A stretch of DNA of 38,304 nt from Synergistaceae bacterium (GTDB taxonomy: Bacteria; Synergistota; Synergistia; Synergistales; Aminobacteriaceae). Both the position numbers and the translations under genes were made by a program. The stretch covers positions 1 to 38,304 of the forward strand of contig JAISUO010000084.1 of assembly GCA_031272035.1 (NCBI GenBank), read 5' to 3'. Shown piece after piece: positions 16,601-25,402 of the stretch (positions within the stretch are counted from its first letter, which is position 1; each line of letters starts with the position of its first letter). The notes under the pieces were generated by a model. The model did not search any database. It had not been told where the DNA came from and was given only the letters and a program-made list of their open reading frames with translations.

Positions 16601-16676
16601 ACTTTTAGAATGCAATTTCGTTTATAAATTACAGGAGGACATTATCACAGACGAATAAGATAAACAAATCTCGAAT

Positions 16677-16705
16677 TTGACAAATTCTCTTTGTTATGAT
16701 TAAGT
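16677..16705 (+). promoter_or_regulatory. Promoter of the peptide transporter operon
   Basis: TTGACA (16677-16682), 17 bases, TTAAGT (16700-16705), 71 bases before the binding-protein start. Perfect -35, moderate -10, in an A+T-rich stretch. Confidence 0.45.
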
Positions 16706-16776
16706 ATCGCCATCATACACGATAAATCACCGTCTGAACCGGGAATATGTGATTAAGATAAGGAGGAAAACAGCGC

Positions 16777-18324
16777 ATGGGCATCCGCAGATTATCGACC
16801 AAAATTATTGTGACAGCTGTGTTATTCTCTCTGATTTTTGTATGCGGCTTTGCCATTTCAGGCAATGCAGCAACCGCAACGACGGAGACAAAAAAGACGA
16901 GTGTGGTGTTCCGCACAAAAACGGAACCTGATACGCTTGATCCTCACAGGACAGCGGGAAACGGAGACCCTCAGCTCCCGCAGTATCAGATTTACGAATC
17001 CCTGTTTCGCTGTGAATCAAGTGGGAAAATTGTTCCGGCCCTATGCGAATCTTACACATTTACTGACGACAAAATGTCCCTGTCAGTAAAACTTCGCGAG
17101 GGGGTCAAGTTTCATGATGGTTCTTCAATGAGCGCGGATGATGTCGTTTATTCCATCAATCGTTCTTTGACAACTGGTTTTAACGGCACTTATGTGGGTA
17201 ATATCGCGAGTGTAGAGAAAATCGATGACAAAAATGTCAAAATTAACCTAAAAAACCCTTACACACCGATTATCACTTGCTTAGCCACGCTCAACACGGC
17301 GATCCTTTCAAAAGCGTATGTGGAAAAAAACGGCGAGGATTTTCTCGCGCGCAACCCTATGGGAACGGGCGCTTACGTTTTTAAGAACTGGGTGTCGGGC
17401 GAGCGGATCGATATGGAAGCTTTTACAGATTATTGGCGCGGTAAAGCCAGTATTCCGCAGGGCGCATTTGTATTTATCGCCGACAACTCAACCGCGCTCA
17501 TTGCTGTTGAAAATGGTGAAGTCGACCTCAACGACAATATGAATACTGCAGAAATTGCGACGCTTGATGGAAATCCAAAGCTGTCGCATTACCGAGGCCC
17601 CAGCGCTGCAATTCTGATCTATTCTTTCAACACTCAGGGGAAGATCATGTCGGATATCAGAATGCGCGAAGCTATTTCTCTCGTTGTAGACCGTCAGGCG
17701 ATTTCGGCTATTTGCTATAATGATGAATGGACGCCTGTGGAAGCTGCGATGCTTCCTGTGCTCCCGGAATTTCCCAGGGATTTTAAAGCGCCGGCGCTCA
17801 ACATCGAACGAGCGAAAGCTCTGGTGAAAGAATGTTATCCCAATGGCATCACTATTGCTATGCCAACCATTGACGCGCCGCAGTACAGTGAACCTTCTGT
17901 CGTCCTCCAGGAAGCCTGCAGGGAGATTGGAATCACTTTAGAAGTTGACATTATGGAACGCGCCGCATGGAATGAAAAAGTCATTGCCAAAACGGACTAT
18001 GAATTGACAGTATGGGCGCTTGTGTCTAACGCCCTTGATGCGGATTTGTATGCTTCCAAATTTTATAGTGCTAATGCCAAAGGAGGCGGTAATTTCACTA
18101 ATACTGTCAATTCTGAAATCGACCAGTGGATTGAACGCGGACGTATTACGGAAAGCGGTCCGGAGCGCAATAAAGTGTATCTCAATTATGTTCAGGCCGT
18201 TCAGGATTATTATGCTTGCGTTCCTTTCAGCGGAAATAACCGTGATATTGCTGCAAACCCTGATCTTAAAGGCGTCCAAACGAGCCCAACTACAAACTAT
18301 TATTTCTGGGATTACAGTTATTAA
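16777..18324 (+). CDS. Peptide ABC transporter solute-binding protein (DppA/OppA-like)
   Basis: 515-residue periplasmic binding protein of the SBP_bac_5 family. It has a signal peptide at residues 1-31 (TVLFSLIFVCGFAISGNA-like core ending in NAATA), no clear lipobox Cys, then the family opening (TEPDTLDPH), the LREGVKFHDGSSMSADDVVY signature at about 105-124 and NPMGTGAYVFKNW. The ligand is expected to be a peptide or similar molecule; with the creatininase-family hydrolase in the operon, a cyclic amide or amidine is also possible. AAGGAGG lies ten bases before the ATG. G+C is visibly lower than in the flanking locus. A strong hairpin separates it from the permease genes, as usual when the binding protein is made in excess. 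Confidence 0.94.
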   Translation: MGIRRLSTKIIVTAVLFSLIFVCGFAISGNAATATTETKKTSVVFRTKTEPDTLDPHRTAGNGDPQLPQYQIYESLFRCESSGKIVPALCESYTFTDDKMSLSVKLREGVKFHDGSSMSADDVVYSINRSLTTGFNGTYVGNIASVEKIDDKNVKINLKNPYTPIITCLATLNTAILSKAYVEKNGEDFLARNPMGTGAYVFKNWVSGERIDMEAFTDYWRGKASIPQGAFVFIADNSTALIAVENGEVDLNDNMNTAEIATLDGNPKLSHYRGPSAAILIYSFNTQGKIMSDIRMREAISLVVDRQAISAICYNDEWTPVEAAMLPVLPEFPRDFKAPALNIERAKALVKECYPNGITIAMPTIDAPQYSEPSVVLQEACREIGITLEVDIMERAAWNEKVIAKTDYELTVWALVSNALDADLYASKFYSANAKGGGNFTNTVNSEIDQWIERGRITESGPERNKVYLNYVQAVQDYYACVPFSGNNRDIAANPDLKGVQTSPTTNYYFWDYSY

Positions 18325-18387
18325 ACACCATTGTACGGTGGTTAAGTATTTTCCAGCTTTTTTCTCCATGGAACAAGCATTTATGTA

Positions 18388-18415
18388 ACAGAGTGCGCTG
18401 AATGGCGCACTCTGT
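18388..18415 (+). terminator. Intercistronic hairpin after the binding-protein gene
   Basis: ACAGAGTGCGC and GCGCACTCTGT form a perfect 11-bp stem around TGAATG. It is followed by A+T-rich sequence without a long T-run, so it is probably a partial terminator and 3'-end stabiliser that raises binding-protein mRNA over the permease mRNA. Confidence 0.65.
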
Positions 18416-18446
18416 ATAATAATCTTTATTCGTTGTGAGGAATGCA

Positions 18447-19430
18447 ATGATTCTGTATATTGGTAAACGTCTCTTGATGATGATACCAGTTGTAATTGGG
18501 ATCTCGCTTGTTGTCTTTTTAGTGATGAGCCTGACCCCCGGCGATCCAGCCCGGATGATTCTGGGTGAAGAAGCCAAACAAGAGGAAGTGGATGCGTTAC
18601 GTAATAAGATGGGGCTGAATGACCCACTCTTCATCCAGTATGGCCGTTATATCTTCAATGGGCTGCACGGAGATTTTGGAAATTCCTACCGAACTAAAAT
18701 TCCTGTGTTCAAGGAAGTCATCAGCCGATTTCCCACAACACTGAAGGTAGCCGTCGGCGCAATAATTCTCGCCGTCGTTCTCGGTATCCCCCTCGGGATA
18801 CTATCTTCTGTCAGGCAATACAGTCTTGTCGATAATATCAGTATGGTTGTTTCAATGGTATTTACGTCTATCCCAACTTTTTGGCTCGGTTTAATGCTGC
18901 TTCTCGTGTTTTCTCAATTTCTCGGTTGGCTTCCGTCCTCTGGCAGCGCCACGTTCAAGCACTTCATCCTGCCGTGTATTGCCCTTTCCTGCAATACCTT
19001 CGCTTTGCTTCTGCGCATGACGCGCTCGACAATGCTCGAAGAAATACGGCAGGATTACATAAGAACGACAAAAGCCAAGGGCGCGCGCCCTTTAAGAGTT
19101 ATCTTCAAACACGCGTTGCGCAATGCCCTACTCTCTATAGTCACTGTTATTGGTCTGGAATTTGGTTCACTTCTTGGAGGTTCTGTGGTGACGGAGAGCG
19201 TTTTTGGACTTCCAGGTCTGGGCACTCTCATAGTTACCGGCGTTAAACAGAAAGATACCCCATCAGTGATGGCTGCCGTAATGTTCATCGCTGTTACGGG
19301 CGGACTTATCAATCTGTTCACAGATGTTCTGTACACCTTCATCGATCCGCGCCTTAAAGCGCGTTTCAGCCAAATCGCACGTACACGTATTAGAAAACCT
19401 TTATTGCTGGGAGACGAAAAAAGTGGATAA
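18447..19430 (+). CDS. Peptide ABC transporter permease, DppB-like
   Basis: 327-residue inner-membrane permease (BPD_transp_1). It starts MILYIGKRLLMMIPVVIGIS, the standard DppB/OppB first helix with GDPARMILGEEA after it, and has six membrane helices. The EAA loop (AKGARPLRVIFKHALRNAL) contacts the ATPases, and the family end GGSVVTESVFGLPGLG is present. The ATG at 18447 is chosen: GAGG of GTGAGG six bases upstream is its ribosome site, while the in-frame GTG at 18435 would contain it. Its last eight bases overlap the start of the second permease. Confidence 0.93.
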   Translation: MILYIGKRLLMMIPVVIGISLVVFLVMSLTPGDPARMILGEEAKQEEVDALRNKMGLNDPLFIQYGRYIFNGLHGDFGNSYRTKIPVFKEVISRFPTTLKVAVGAIILAVVLGIPLGILSSVRQYSLVDNISMVVSMVFTSIPTFWLGLMLLLVFSQFLGWLPSSGSATFKHFILPCIALSCNTFALLLRMTRSTMLEEIRQDYIRTTKAKGARPLRVIFKHALRNALLSIVTVIGLEFGSLLGGSVVTESVFGLPGLGTLIVTGVKQKDTPSVMAAVMFIAVTGGLINLFTDVLYTFIDPRLKARFSQIARTRIRKPLLLGDEKSG

Positions 19431-20310
19431 TATATTTCCCGTATCCTCTCCGTCATCCAGCGCTGGTCGCAGCCTGTGGTATTCCGTCTGGCATCGATAC
19501 AAAAAAAACAAACTTGCCATGGTAGGATTGATTTTGATGTTCATCCTGATATTGGCGTCTCTTTCGGCGGGTGTATTCATTGATTATTCGAAAGTGACGG
19601 CAATATCGGCTGGCAACCGCCTTTTACCTCCATCATCCAGGCATTGGCTCGGCACAGATAATTATGGCCGCGACATTTTTGCCCGTATCATATACGGAAG
19701 CCGCGTATCCCTCAGCGTTGGCCTGATTACAGTCGTTTGCTCCCTGGCGACCGGCGGCTTCATCGGAGCAGTGGCCGGCTATTTCGGCGGCAAAGTTGAC
19801 GAAATACTCATGCGTATCATGGATATCATGCTGGCTATTCCCAGCATCATTCTTGCCATCTGTTTTGTTGCCGCGCTTGGTTCCAGTGTCCCTAACCTCG
19901 TGGTGGCGCTCACGTTGTCACGGATGCCGCAATTTTCGCGAGTGGTGCGCGCCGCTGTGCTGCCGATCAAAAATCAAGAGTACATTGAAGCTGCCGCCGC
20001 TTTCGGAACAAGCAGCAGCCGAATTATATTAAAACATATCCTGCCTAACGTTCTGGGGCCTATTATTGTTCAGGCGACTCTTCAAGTGGGAAGCATCATT
20101 CTGAGCATTGCCGGGCTCAGCTTCATCGGGCTTGGCATTCAGCCTCCGACGCCAGAATTAGGTTCCATGCTTTCCGATCTTCGAGCCTATATGCGTACAC
20201 ATCCTTTTTTGGTCATCCCTCCAGGTGTTGCGATCATGCTGACCGTTTTTTCGTTCAACCGCATAGGAGACGGCTTACGCGACGCGCTTGATCCCAAGCT
20301 CAGAAATTAG
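19423..20310 (+). CDS. Peptide ABC transporter permease, DppC-like
   Basis: 295-residue second permease. The cytoplasmic N-terminus WYSVWHRYKKNKLAMVGLIL leads to the first helix. LLPPSSRHWLGTDNYGRDIF is the DppC/OppC hallmark after it. The EAA loop (EAAAAFGTSSSRIILKHILP) and the GLSFIGLGIQPPTPELGSML end are also typical. Start taken as GTG 19423, which overlaps the previous stop by eight bases (GTGGATAA) and has GGGAG upstream; starts further upstream lie inside dppB in another frame and add non-family residues. Works as a heterodimer with the DppB-like subunit. Confidence 0.92.
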   Translation: MDNIFPVSSPSSSAGRSLWYSVWHRYKKNKLAMVGLILMFILILASLSAGVFIDYSKVTAISAGNRLLPPSSRHWLGTDNYGRDIFARIIYGSRVSLSVGLITVVCSLATGGFIGAVAGYFGGKVDEILMRIMDIMLAIPSIILAICFVAALGSSVPNLVVALTLSRMPQFSRVVRAAVLPIKNQEYIEAAAAFGTSSSRIILKHILPNVLGPIIVQATLQVGSIILSIAGLSFIGLGIQPPTPELGSMLSDLRAYMRTHPFLVIPPGVAIMLTVFSFNRIGDGLRDALDPKLRN

Positions 20311-20325
20311 GGGGTGTTCCAGGGC

Positions 20326-21324
20326 ATGATGGAGGATACGCTGCTTGAGATCGAGAACCTTCATGTGGAGTATCGGTCAGATGAAAATACAGTTTTTGCG
20401 GTTAACGGACTCAATTTACGCCTGAAGAAAGGCATAACGCTGGGTTTAGTCGGAGAAACCGGCGCTGGAAAAACGTCTGCGGCGCTCAGTATTATGCGTT
20501 TGCTGCCTGAACGGGTCGGCGTTATTACGCAGGGGCGTATCCAGCTTACCGGTATAGATGTAATCGCGGCTTCTGAAGCACGGATGCGGGACCTGAGAGG
20601 CGAAGTCGTGTCCATGATCTTTCAGGATCCGATGACATCGCTTAATCCTTTGCTGCCCGTGGGCGATCAAATTGAAGAAATGCTTTTACTTCACAATCGT
20701 TCGATGTCAAAGGAAGAGCGCGCGAATCGCGTCGATGACATGTTGAAACTCATTGGAATTTCTCCCAGTAGAAAATATGAGTTCCCCTATCAGTTTTCCG
20801 GCGGGATGAAACAGCGTATCGTCATAGCTATCGCGATGGCTTGCCGTCCGATGCTGTTATTAGCCGACGAACCGACAACCGCTTTGGACGTGACGATACA
20901 GGCGCAGGTTCTTGAAATGATGAATGAGTTAAAAGCTCAATTGGGAACATCTATCTTGCTCATTACACACGATCTTGGCGTGGTCGCTCAGACGTGCGAT
21001 GAGGTGGCGGTTATGTATGCGGGGGCTATCGTTGAAATGGGAACAACGTTCGATATATTTGAAAGCGATTGCCATCATCCTTATACAATCGGACTGTTTG
21101 GCTCCATCCCAATGATTGACGCGCAGGAAAAGTGGCTTAAACCTATTGCCGGGATGATGCCCGACCCTACCATCAAACGCGAGGGTTGCGCTTTTTGCGA
21201 GCGATGCCCGGATGCTCTGCCGATTTGTTCTGTGCAGGAGCCTCAGTTGTGGCATAAAGGCAGTCATTCCATTCGCTGTCACCTTTACACAAAACAAGAT
21301 GCGAGAGAAGGAAACAGAGAATGA
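20326..21324 (+). CDS. Peptide ABC transporter ATPase, DppD-like
   Basis: Nucleotide-binding subunit of about 332 residues. Walker A GETGAGKT, Q-loop FQDPMTSLNPLLPVG, signature FSGGMKQR, Walker B LLLADEPTTALD and H-loop THDLG are all intact. The C-terminal oligopeptide-transport extension has the cysteine set CAFCERCPDALPIC, known to hold an Fe-S cluster or metal in some DppD proteins. Start at ATG 20326 (MMEDTLLEI), with GGGGGTG nine bases upstream; ATG 20329 is equally possible. Stop overlaps the next start by four bases. Confidence 0.94.
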   Translation: MMEDTLLEIENLHVEYRSDENTVFAVNGLNLRLKKGITLGLVGETGAGKTSAALSIMRLLPERVGVITQGRIQLTGIDVIAASEARMRDLRGEVVSMIFQDPMTSLNPLLPVGDQIEEMLLLHNRSMSKEERANRVDDMLKLIGISPSRKYEFPYQFSGGMKQRIVIAIAMACRPMLLLADEPTTALDVTIQAQVLEMMNELKAQLGTSILLITHDLGVVAQTCDEVAVMYAGAIVEMGTTFDIFESDCHHPYTIGLFGSIPMIDAQEKWLKPIAGMMPDPTIKREGCAFCERCPDALPICSVQEPQLWHKGSHSIRCHLYTKQDAREGNRE

Positions 21325-22277
21325 GCCAGTCGCACCTTATTCAGACAACCGGTCTGAAAAAATACTTCAGCACACCGAAAGGACAATTGCACGCGGTGGA
21401 CGATATCAACCTGACCATCGACAAACGCACAACTCTCGGCGTTGTAGGAGAATCAGGCTGCGGGAAAAGTACGCTGGGCCGTGTGATGATTCGCCTGATT
21501 CCCGCCACAGGCGGACAGGTCTTTTATAACGAGCAGGATCTCCTCAGGCTGAGCCAGAGCGAACTGAAAGAGATGCGGAAAAAACTTCAGATCATCTTTC
21601 AAGACCCGTATGCTTCTCTAAACCCACGTATGACTGTCAGCGCAATCATCGAAGAACCCATGATCGTCTGCGGCATAGGAACTGACCATAAAGAGCGCAC
21701 AGAAAGAGTCGATTACCTCATGAAGCTTGTAGGGCTTTCATCACGACTACGGAATGCATATCCTCACGAACTCGATGGAGGGCGTCGCCAGCGCATTGGT
21801 ATCGCAAGGGCCCTGACCGTCAATCCTGAATTCATAGTTTGTGACGAGCCAGTGTCTTCTTTGGATGTCTCTATTCAGGCGCAAATACTTAATTTGTTGA
21901 TGTCATTGCAGGATACTATGGGCCTGACCTACATGTTTATTACGCATGATTTAAGTGTTGTCAGGCACTTGAGCACAAATATAATGGTGATGTATTTGGG
22001 GCAGTGCGTCGAATATACCTCTGGGCCGCTTTTGTTTCAAAATCCGCTTCACCCTTATACAAAAGCTCTGTTGAGCGCTATTCCAAGACCAAGTATCAAG
22101 CCGGAACATCGCATGAAAAGCATTATTATCGGAGAAGTGACAGACCCTGTCAATCCAAAACCCGGCTGTCGTTTTGCGCCGCGCTGCTCTTACGTGACAA
22201 AACGGTGTTCCGACGCGGATGTTCCCGTTGTGAAGGCCGAAGATGGACACGAAGTAAAGTGTGTTCTATATTGTTGA
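21321..22277 (+). CDS. Peptide ABC transporter ATPase, DppF-like
   Basis: 318-residue second ATPase. Walker A GESGCGKS, Q-loop FQDPYASLNPRMTVS, Walker B CDEPVSSLDVS and H-loop THDLS are normal. The signature reads LDGGRRQR in place of LSGGQ(R/K)QR; an Asp for the serine is a known variant in peptide-transporter ATPases of anaerobes as far as I recall, but it makes the heterodimer asymmetric with the canonical DppD site. Cysteines in KPGCRFAPRCSYVTKRC form the family C-terminal motif. ATGA overlap with DppD shows translational coupling. Confidence 0.93.
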   Translation: MSQSHLIQTTGLKKYFSTPKGQLHAVDDINLTIDKRTTLGVVGESGCGKSTLGRVMIRLIPATGGQVFYNEQDLLRLSQSELKEMRKKLQIIFQDPYASLNPRMTVSAIIEEPMIVCGIGTDHKERTERVDYLMKLVGLSSRLRNAYPHELDGGRRQRIGIARALTVNPEFIVCDEPVSSLDVSIQAQILNLLMSLQDTMGLTYMFITHDLSVVRHLSTNIMVMYLGQCVEYTSGPLLFQNPLHPYTKALLSAIPRPSIKPEHRMKSIIIGEVTDPVNPKPGCRFAPRCSYVTKRCSDADVPVVKAEDGHEVKCVLYC

Positions 22278-22294
22278 ATTAGGAGATAGTGATT

Positions 22295-23089
22295 ATGCCT
22301 GACGGGAAAAGAGAACTCCAGCATTTGACGTGGAAAGATTGCAAGCAAATTTTTGAGACCGATCCTGTAATTCTGCTCCCTTTAGGCTCAATGGAGGTAC
22401 AGGGGCCTCATTCTATAGTCGGCGACTACCTGATTGCATCGGAAGTGGCCCGTGAAACGGCTCGACGTTCCGACGCTTACGTAATCCCTGTCATTCCATT
22501 TGGTTGTTCTGAATATTTTCGTGAATTTCCGGGTACTATTTCTTTATCGCCGATGACACTTTATGGCCTTTTACATGACGTGATCGAGTGTCTGATAGAG
22601 CATGGCGCCACCAAACTCCTTTTAGTCAATGGTCATGGAGGCAACAATGGAACTTTGGAGTGGATTGGACGTGATATACGGCGTGAATTCGGCGTTATCA
22701 TGGGGAAAATAACTATTTGGAGAAGTTTTACAAAGGAATTACTGACGGAAGTTTACGGAGAAAAAGCAGTAAACAATAAACATGGCGGCGGAATGGTGGA
22801 TGCGGTAGTCCGTTATCTTTTTCCAGACGATATTCGCGCAGATTACGTAGGACCTTCCGATATTAATCAGCAATGGGAAGCGTTTACGCTTACAGATATC
22901 GGTGAAACGTTGATTGGAGGAACTATTCAAGACATTTATACAGATATGACGCATGTCTCAAAACAGGGTTGTTTAGGCGACCCATTAATGAGTACCGCAG
23001 AGGACGGCAAAGTTCTTTTTGAAGCGATGGTGGCCTGTTGCTGTGAGTTTGTGGACAAGATGAAACGATCTGACATGAGGCTGCATTGA
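22295..23089 (+). CDS. Creatininase-family amidohydrolase
   Basis: 264-residue soluble hydrolase of the creatininase/formamidase fold, which uses two metal ions to open cyclic amides or cleave formamides. Seen: LPLGSMEVQGPHSIVGDYL (family form GS-x-E-x-HGPH), NGHGGNNG and a late Gly/Asp-rich part. The motif has Gln where the first metal-binding His of creatininase usually stands, and one residue fewer before the Asp, so metal site and substrate may differ. Start at ATG 22295 with AGGAG nine bases upstream (a GTG at 22289 is too close). Last complete gene of the transporter operon, 17 bases after DppF, implying that the imported compound is its substrate. Confidence 0.88.
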   Translation: MPDGKRELQHLTWKDCKQIFETDPVILLPLGSMEVQGPHSIVGDYLIASEVARETARRSDAYVIPVIPFGCSEYFREFPGTISLSPMTLYGLLHDVIECLIEHGATKLLLVNGHGGNNGTLEWIGRDIRREFGVIMGKITIWRSFTKELLTEVYGEKAVNNKHGGGMVDAVVRYLFPDDIRADYVGPSDINQQWEAFTLTDIGETLIGGTIQDIYTDMTHVSKQGCLGDPLMSTAEDGKVLFEAMVACCCEFVDKMKRSDMRLH

Positions 23090-23168
23090 GTTGATTTGGC
23101 ATCGACTCTGTAAAATAAAGTGTGTGATGAACTAAAAACGAGCCATCGAAAGAGAAGGTGAATCACGC

Positions 23169-23270
23169 ATAAGTAATACGGACAAAGTGAAAGAACCGCT
23201 GAATATCACGGACAGGATGTTGGATCAGTTAATCGAAGAACTCTGCAAATTCAAATTCATAGAAACGCGT
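23169..23270 (+). pseudogene. Truncated gene start at the right edge of the transporter operon
   Basis: A GAAGGTGA ribosome site followed seven bases later by ATA opens a protein-like frame reading SNTDKVKEPLNITDRMLDQL and then IEELCKFKFIETRF. At about 23265 it runs into the 3' end of the convergent exported-protein gene, after which the frame is only its antisense. No proper ATG/GTG/TTG is at the expected distance; GTG 23187 lies further in. I read it as the first 30 or so codons of a lost operon gene, with start codon decayed (ATG to ATA) or rare. Base use matches the transporter operon, not the locus. Family not recognised. It could also be a real short gene. Confidence 0.4.
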
Positions 23271-23271
23271 T

Positions 23272-24435
23272 TCACCAGGGGACTTTTTGCATTGGAGTCC
23301 AGTCGCCGGAGAAGTTCGACGAGTGGTTGGGGTCGAAGCCGGAGTCACTGGTGTAGTAGGTGTTGCCGTCGGAGCTTCGCCAGCCATAGTCATAGCCCGT
23401 GGGCGCGCTGTAGGACTCGCCGCTGCCGCTCCACCGGTCCGTGCCGGTGATCGTATCCGTCCAGCCCCGGCTTATGCGCGACGCGCTGTCCGCCTGATTG
23501 TCCAGCACCTCGCGCCGGTTTTTCGATATATAATTATAGGTATCCTGAATCTGGCGCTGCAAAGCCGCGTCGTTTATCCTTATTTGCGCTTCCTGCGCCC
23601 GGATATTCTGCTGCTGAAGGTAGTTCGTCACCTGCCCTCGGACTTCCTCCCAGGCCGGGTTGATGGACGTGTTGGCCATTATCGCCGCGAATTCCCTTTC
23701 ACAGGCGCGGAGCTTCCCTTCGTCTGCGGCGACGGCAAACATATTCGTCGTGTTCCACATCACGGAACCGCCGTCTATCCGGACGTAAAAGATGCCAACC
23801 ATCATCCCGCCTTCCTGTCTGCGACCGTCCTTCAGGCAGGTAAAATCCACAAGCGCCACGTCGGCGACCGTCTGTCGATTGGCGGGGTTCCTCAACCCCC
23901 GGCGCGTCGCCTCCTCGATGCCCTGCTGGTTCATCACAGCGGCCGTCTTCTCCAGAGCTTCGGCTATCGCCTGAGGTTTCGAAACCTTCGTCACGCTGAC
24001 GTCGGACAGCGTCCTGTCGCCGTTCAGAAGTTCCCGGATATAGTCCTCCGGACTTACCGGCTGCTTCACCAAAAGACCCAGTCCTTGCGAATACGGGCCG
24101 GGGGCTATGAAATGGATCGGAGACACCATTCCGAAACGGGCTCCGTCCGTTGATTTTTCGATTTCAATCAACACGTGGGCCGGGTCCGAGATCATGTTGA
24201 AGTTCCACAGAACGTCGCTCTTCGTCAGCTTCCATCCCTCCGGCAGGGCCGCTCTGGCGGCGGGAATATCGCTCATTTGAGGGTCCGGAATCTGTACCGT
24301 CCGAATCATCAGTCCTTCCGGCTTTGCCGCCGTCTTCGCCTGCGGCTTTTTCCACGCCGCCTCGCTCGTCTCCGCGCCGAAAAGCATCGCCGTCAAAAGC
24401 AGAACTCCGGCCGCAAAGAATTTTCTCCGTCTCAT
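23272..24435 (-). CDS. Exported protein of unknown family
   Basis: 387 residues. Signal peptide 1-27 (MRRRKFFAAGVLLLTAMLFG then AETSEA). Then a globular domain of about 230 residues with LPEGWKLTKSDVLWNFNM and DGARFGMVSPIHFIAPGPYS, a helical Gln/Arg-rich segment (about 270-320), and a C-terminal tail rich in Gly, Ser, Tyr and Trp (YGWRSSDGNTYYTSDSGFDP). No catalytic motif or family is recognised. GGAGGTGA precedes the ATG. Last gene of the right half of the locus, 31 bases after the DUF3592-like gene. Its stop overlaps the palindrome GAAACGCGTTTC (23262-23273). A periplasmic component or secreted substrate of the locus is possible. Confidence 0.82.
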   Translation of the reverse strand: MRRRKFFAAGVLLLTAMLFGAETSEAAWKKPQAKTAAKPEGLMIRTVQIPDPQMSDIPAARAALPEGWKLTKSDVLWNFNMISDPAHVLIEIEKSTDGARFGMVSPIHFIAPGPYSQGLGLLVKQPVSPEDYIRELLNGDRTLSDVSVTKVSKPQAIAEALEKTAAVMNQQGIEEATRRGLRNPANRQTVADVALVDFTCLKDGRRQEGGMMVGIFYVRIDGGSVMWNTTNMFAVAADEGKLRACEREFAAIMANTSINPAWEEVRGQVTNYLQQQNIRAQEAQIRINDAALQRQIQDTYNYISKNRREVLDNQADSASRISRGWTDTITGTDRWSGSGESYSAPTGYDYGWRSSDGNTYYTSDSGFDPNHSSNFSGDWTPMQKVPW

Positions 24436-24466
24436 TTCCCTTCACCTCCGGTTTTTTATAGCGGCT

Positions 24467-25111
24467 CTATTCCAAAATTACGAGCCCGATGACGATCAAA
24501 CCCGCGCCGATCGCGGCCATTACCGCTTCCCCTTTCATGCGCGTCTCCCAGGCCGCTTCGGAGGGGTCGTCGGGATTGTAAAAAACATTCACCCAACATC
24601 CTTCGGTCAGTCCGGGGTCAAGGAGAACTTTGCCCCGCTCGTCGACGCGCTTCGAGTGTTCCCCCGCGCCGAAAATTTCGGTGGAGGCGGTGAAGATTTC
24701 CCCGCCGACGCGGTATTCGACGACGGGCGTGTGCAGGACGTACAGAGTTTCGACTCTGCTATCCGGGTCGAAGACGCGTTCCTCCCATCTTTCGAAGGAC
24801 ACCACTTTCCCCGGCGCGAGTCGCGTGCATTTCCTCCGCTTCAGAAACGACTTGCAGACCGGCAGCAGCCCCGCAGGCAGCAAAAGCAGTCCAAACAGGC
24901 CGCATATCAGAGCCGCCGCCGTCCGGTTCGCGTTTTTCACCTCCCATTCCGGAAAAAACGCGAGGAAAACGAAGATCACAAGCAGCACGGACAGCGCCCC
25001 CGGCCAGACACAAAGATTGCTTTCCGCCTCCAGGGACCGCGTCCGGCAGTATCTTACGCAAAGAAAGCCAATCAGGACCAGCGATAAGAGAGCCGTCACC
25101 AACGCCGCCAT
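24467..25111 (-). CDS. DUF3592-like membrane protein
   Basis: 214 residues. Membrane helices at about 3-20, 35-53, 64-86 and 193-212. Between the third and fourth lies a small beta domain with VVEYRVGGEIFTAS and VNVFYNPDDPSEAAW, the typical DUF3592 pattern (a strand pair around [YF]xVxG and YNPxxPxxA). Function of the family is unknown. It starts nine bases after the Sel1-ankyrin gene stop with TAAGG as a weak ribosome site that uses the stop codon itself, so translation is likely coupled. Confidence 0.8.
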   Translation of the reverse strand: MAALVTALLSLVLIGFLCVRYCRTRSLEAESNLCVWPGALSVLLVIFVFLAFFPEWEVKNANRTAAALICGLFGLLLLPAGLLPVCKSFLKRRKCTRLAPGKVVSFERWEERVFDPDSRVETLYVLHTPVVEYRVGGEIFTASTEIFGAGEHSKRVDERGKVLLDPGLTEGCWVNVFYNPDDPSEAAWETRMKGEAVMAAIGAGLIVIGLVILE

Positions 25112-25120
25112 TTCACAGCC

Positions 25121-25402
25121 TTACTGCATCCTCTGGTAAACGATGGAGAACCCGTTGGGGGCTGTGATCTGGAACATGCTGCCGCTGGGGTCCATCTGGA
25201 AGAAGTTGGAGAACGCCATCCCCGTGGTCGTCCGACCAACCATCATGTTGCCCTGAATCTGAAAGATTCCAGCCTCGGCGGGCATTCCGTTGATCCAGCC
25301 CTGATACTGGTTGCCCTGGTACTGCATCACCCACTGCTGGCCGTTCACCATCGCCCCCCACACCCCGTCCAGACTCACCTGCTGCGGAATCGGCGGCTGA
25401 GG
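25121..25402 (-). repeat. 282-bp near-identical repeat, copy 1
   Basis: Matches 26998-27279 without gaps (constant offset 1877) and with only scattered base changes; the encoded 85 residues differ at four places. It covers the complete shared C-terminal domain from the linker to the stop codon. Identity this high at silent sites points to recent duplication or gene conversion. Confidence 0.9.

Noticed and set aside
23187-23450. Full 87-codon plus-strand frame
   Set aside because: Only the first part looks like protein; after about 23270 it is antisense of the exported-protein gene with a Ser/Arg-rich shadow composition.
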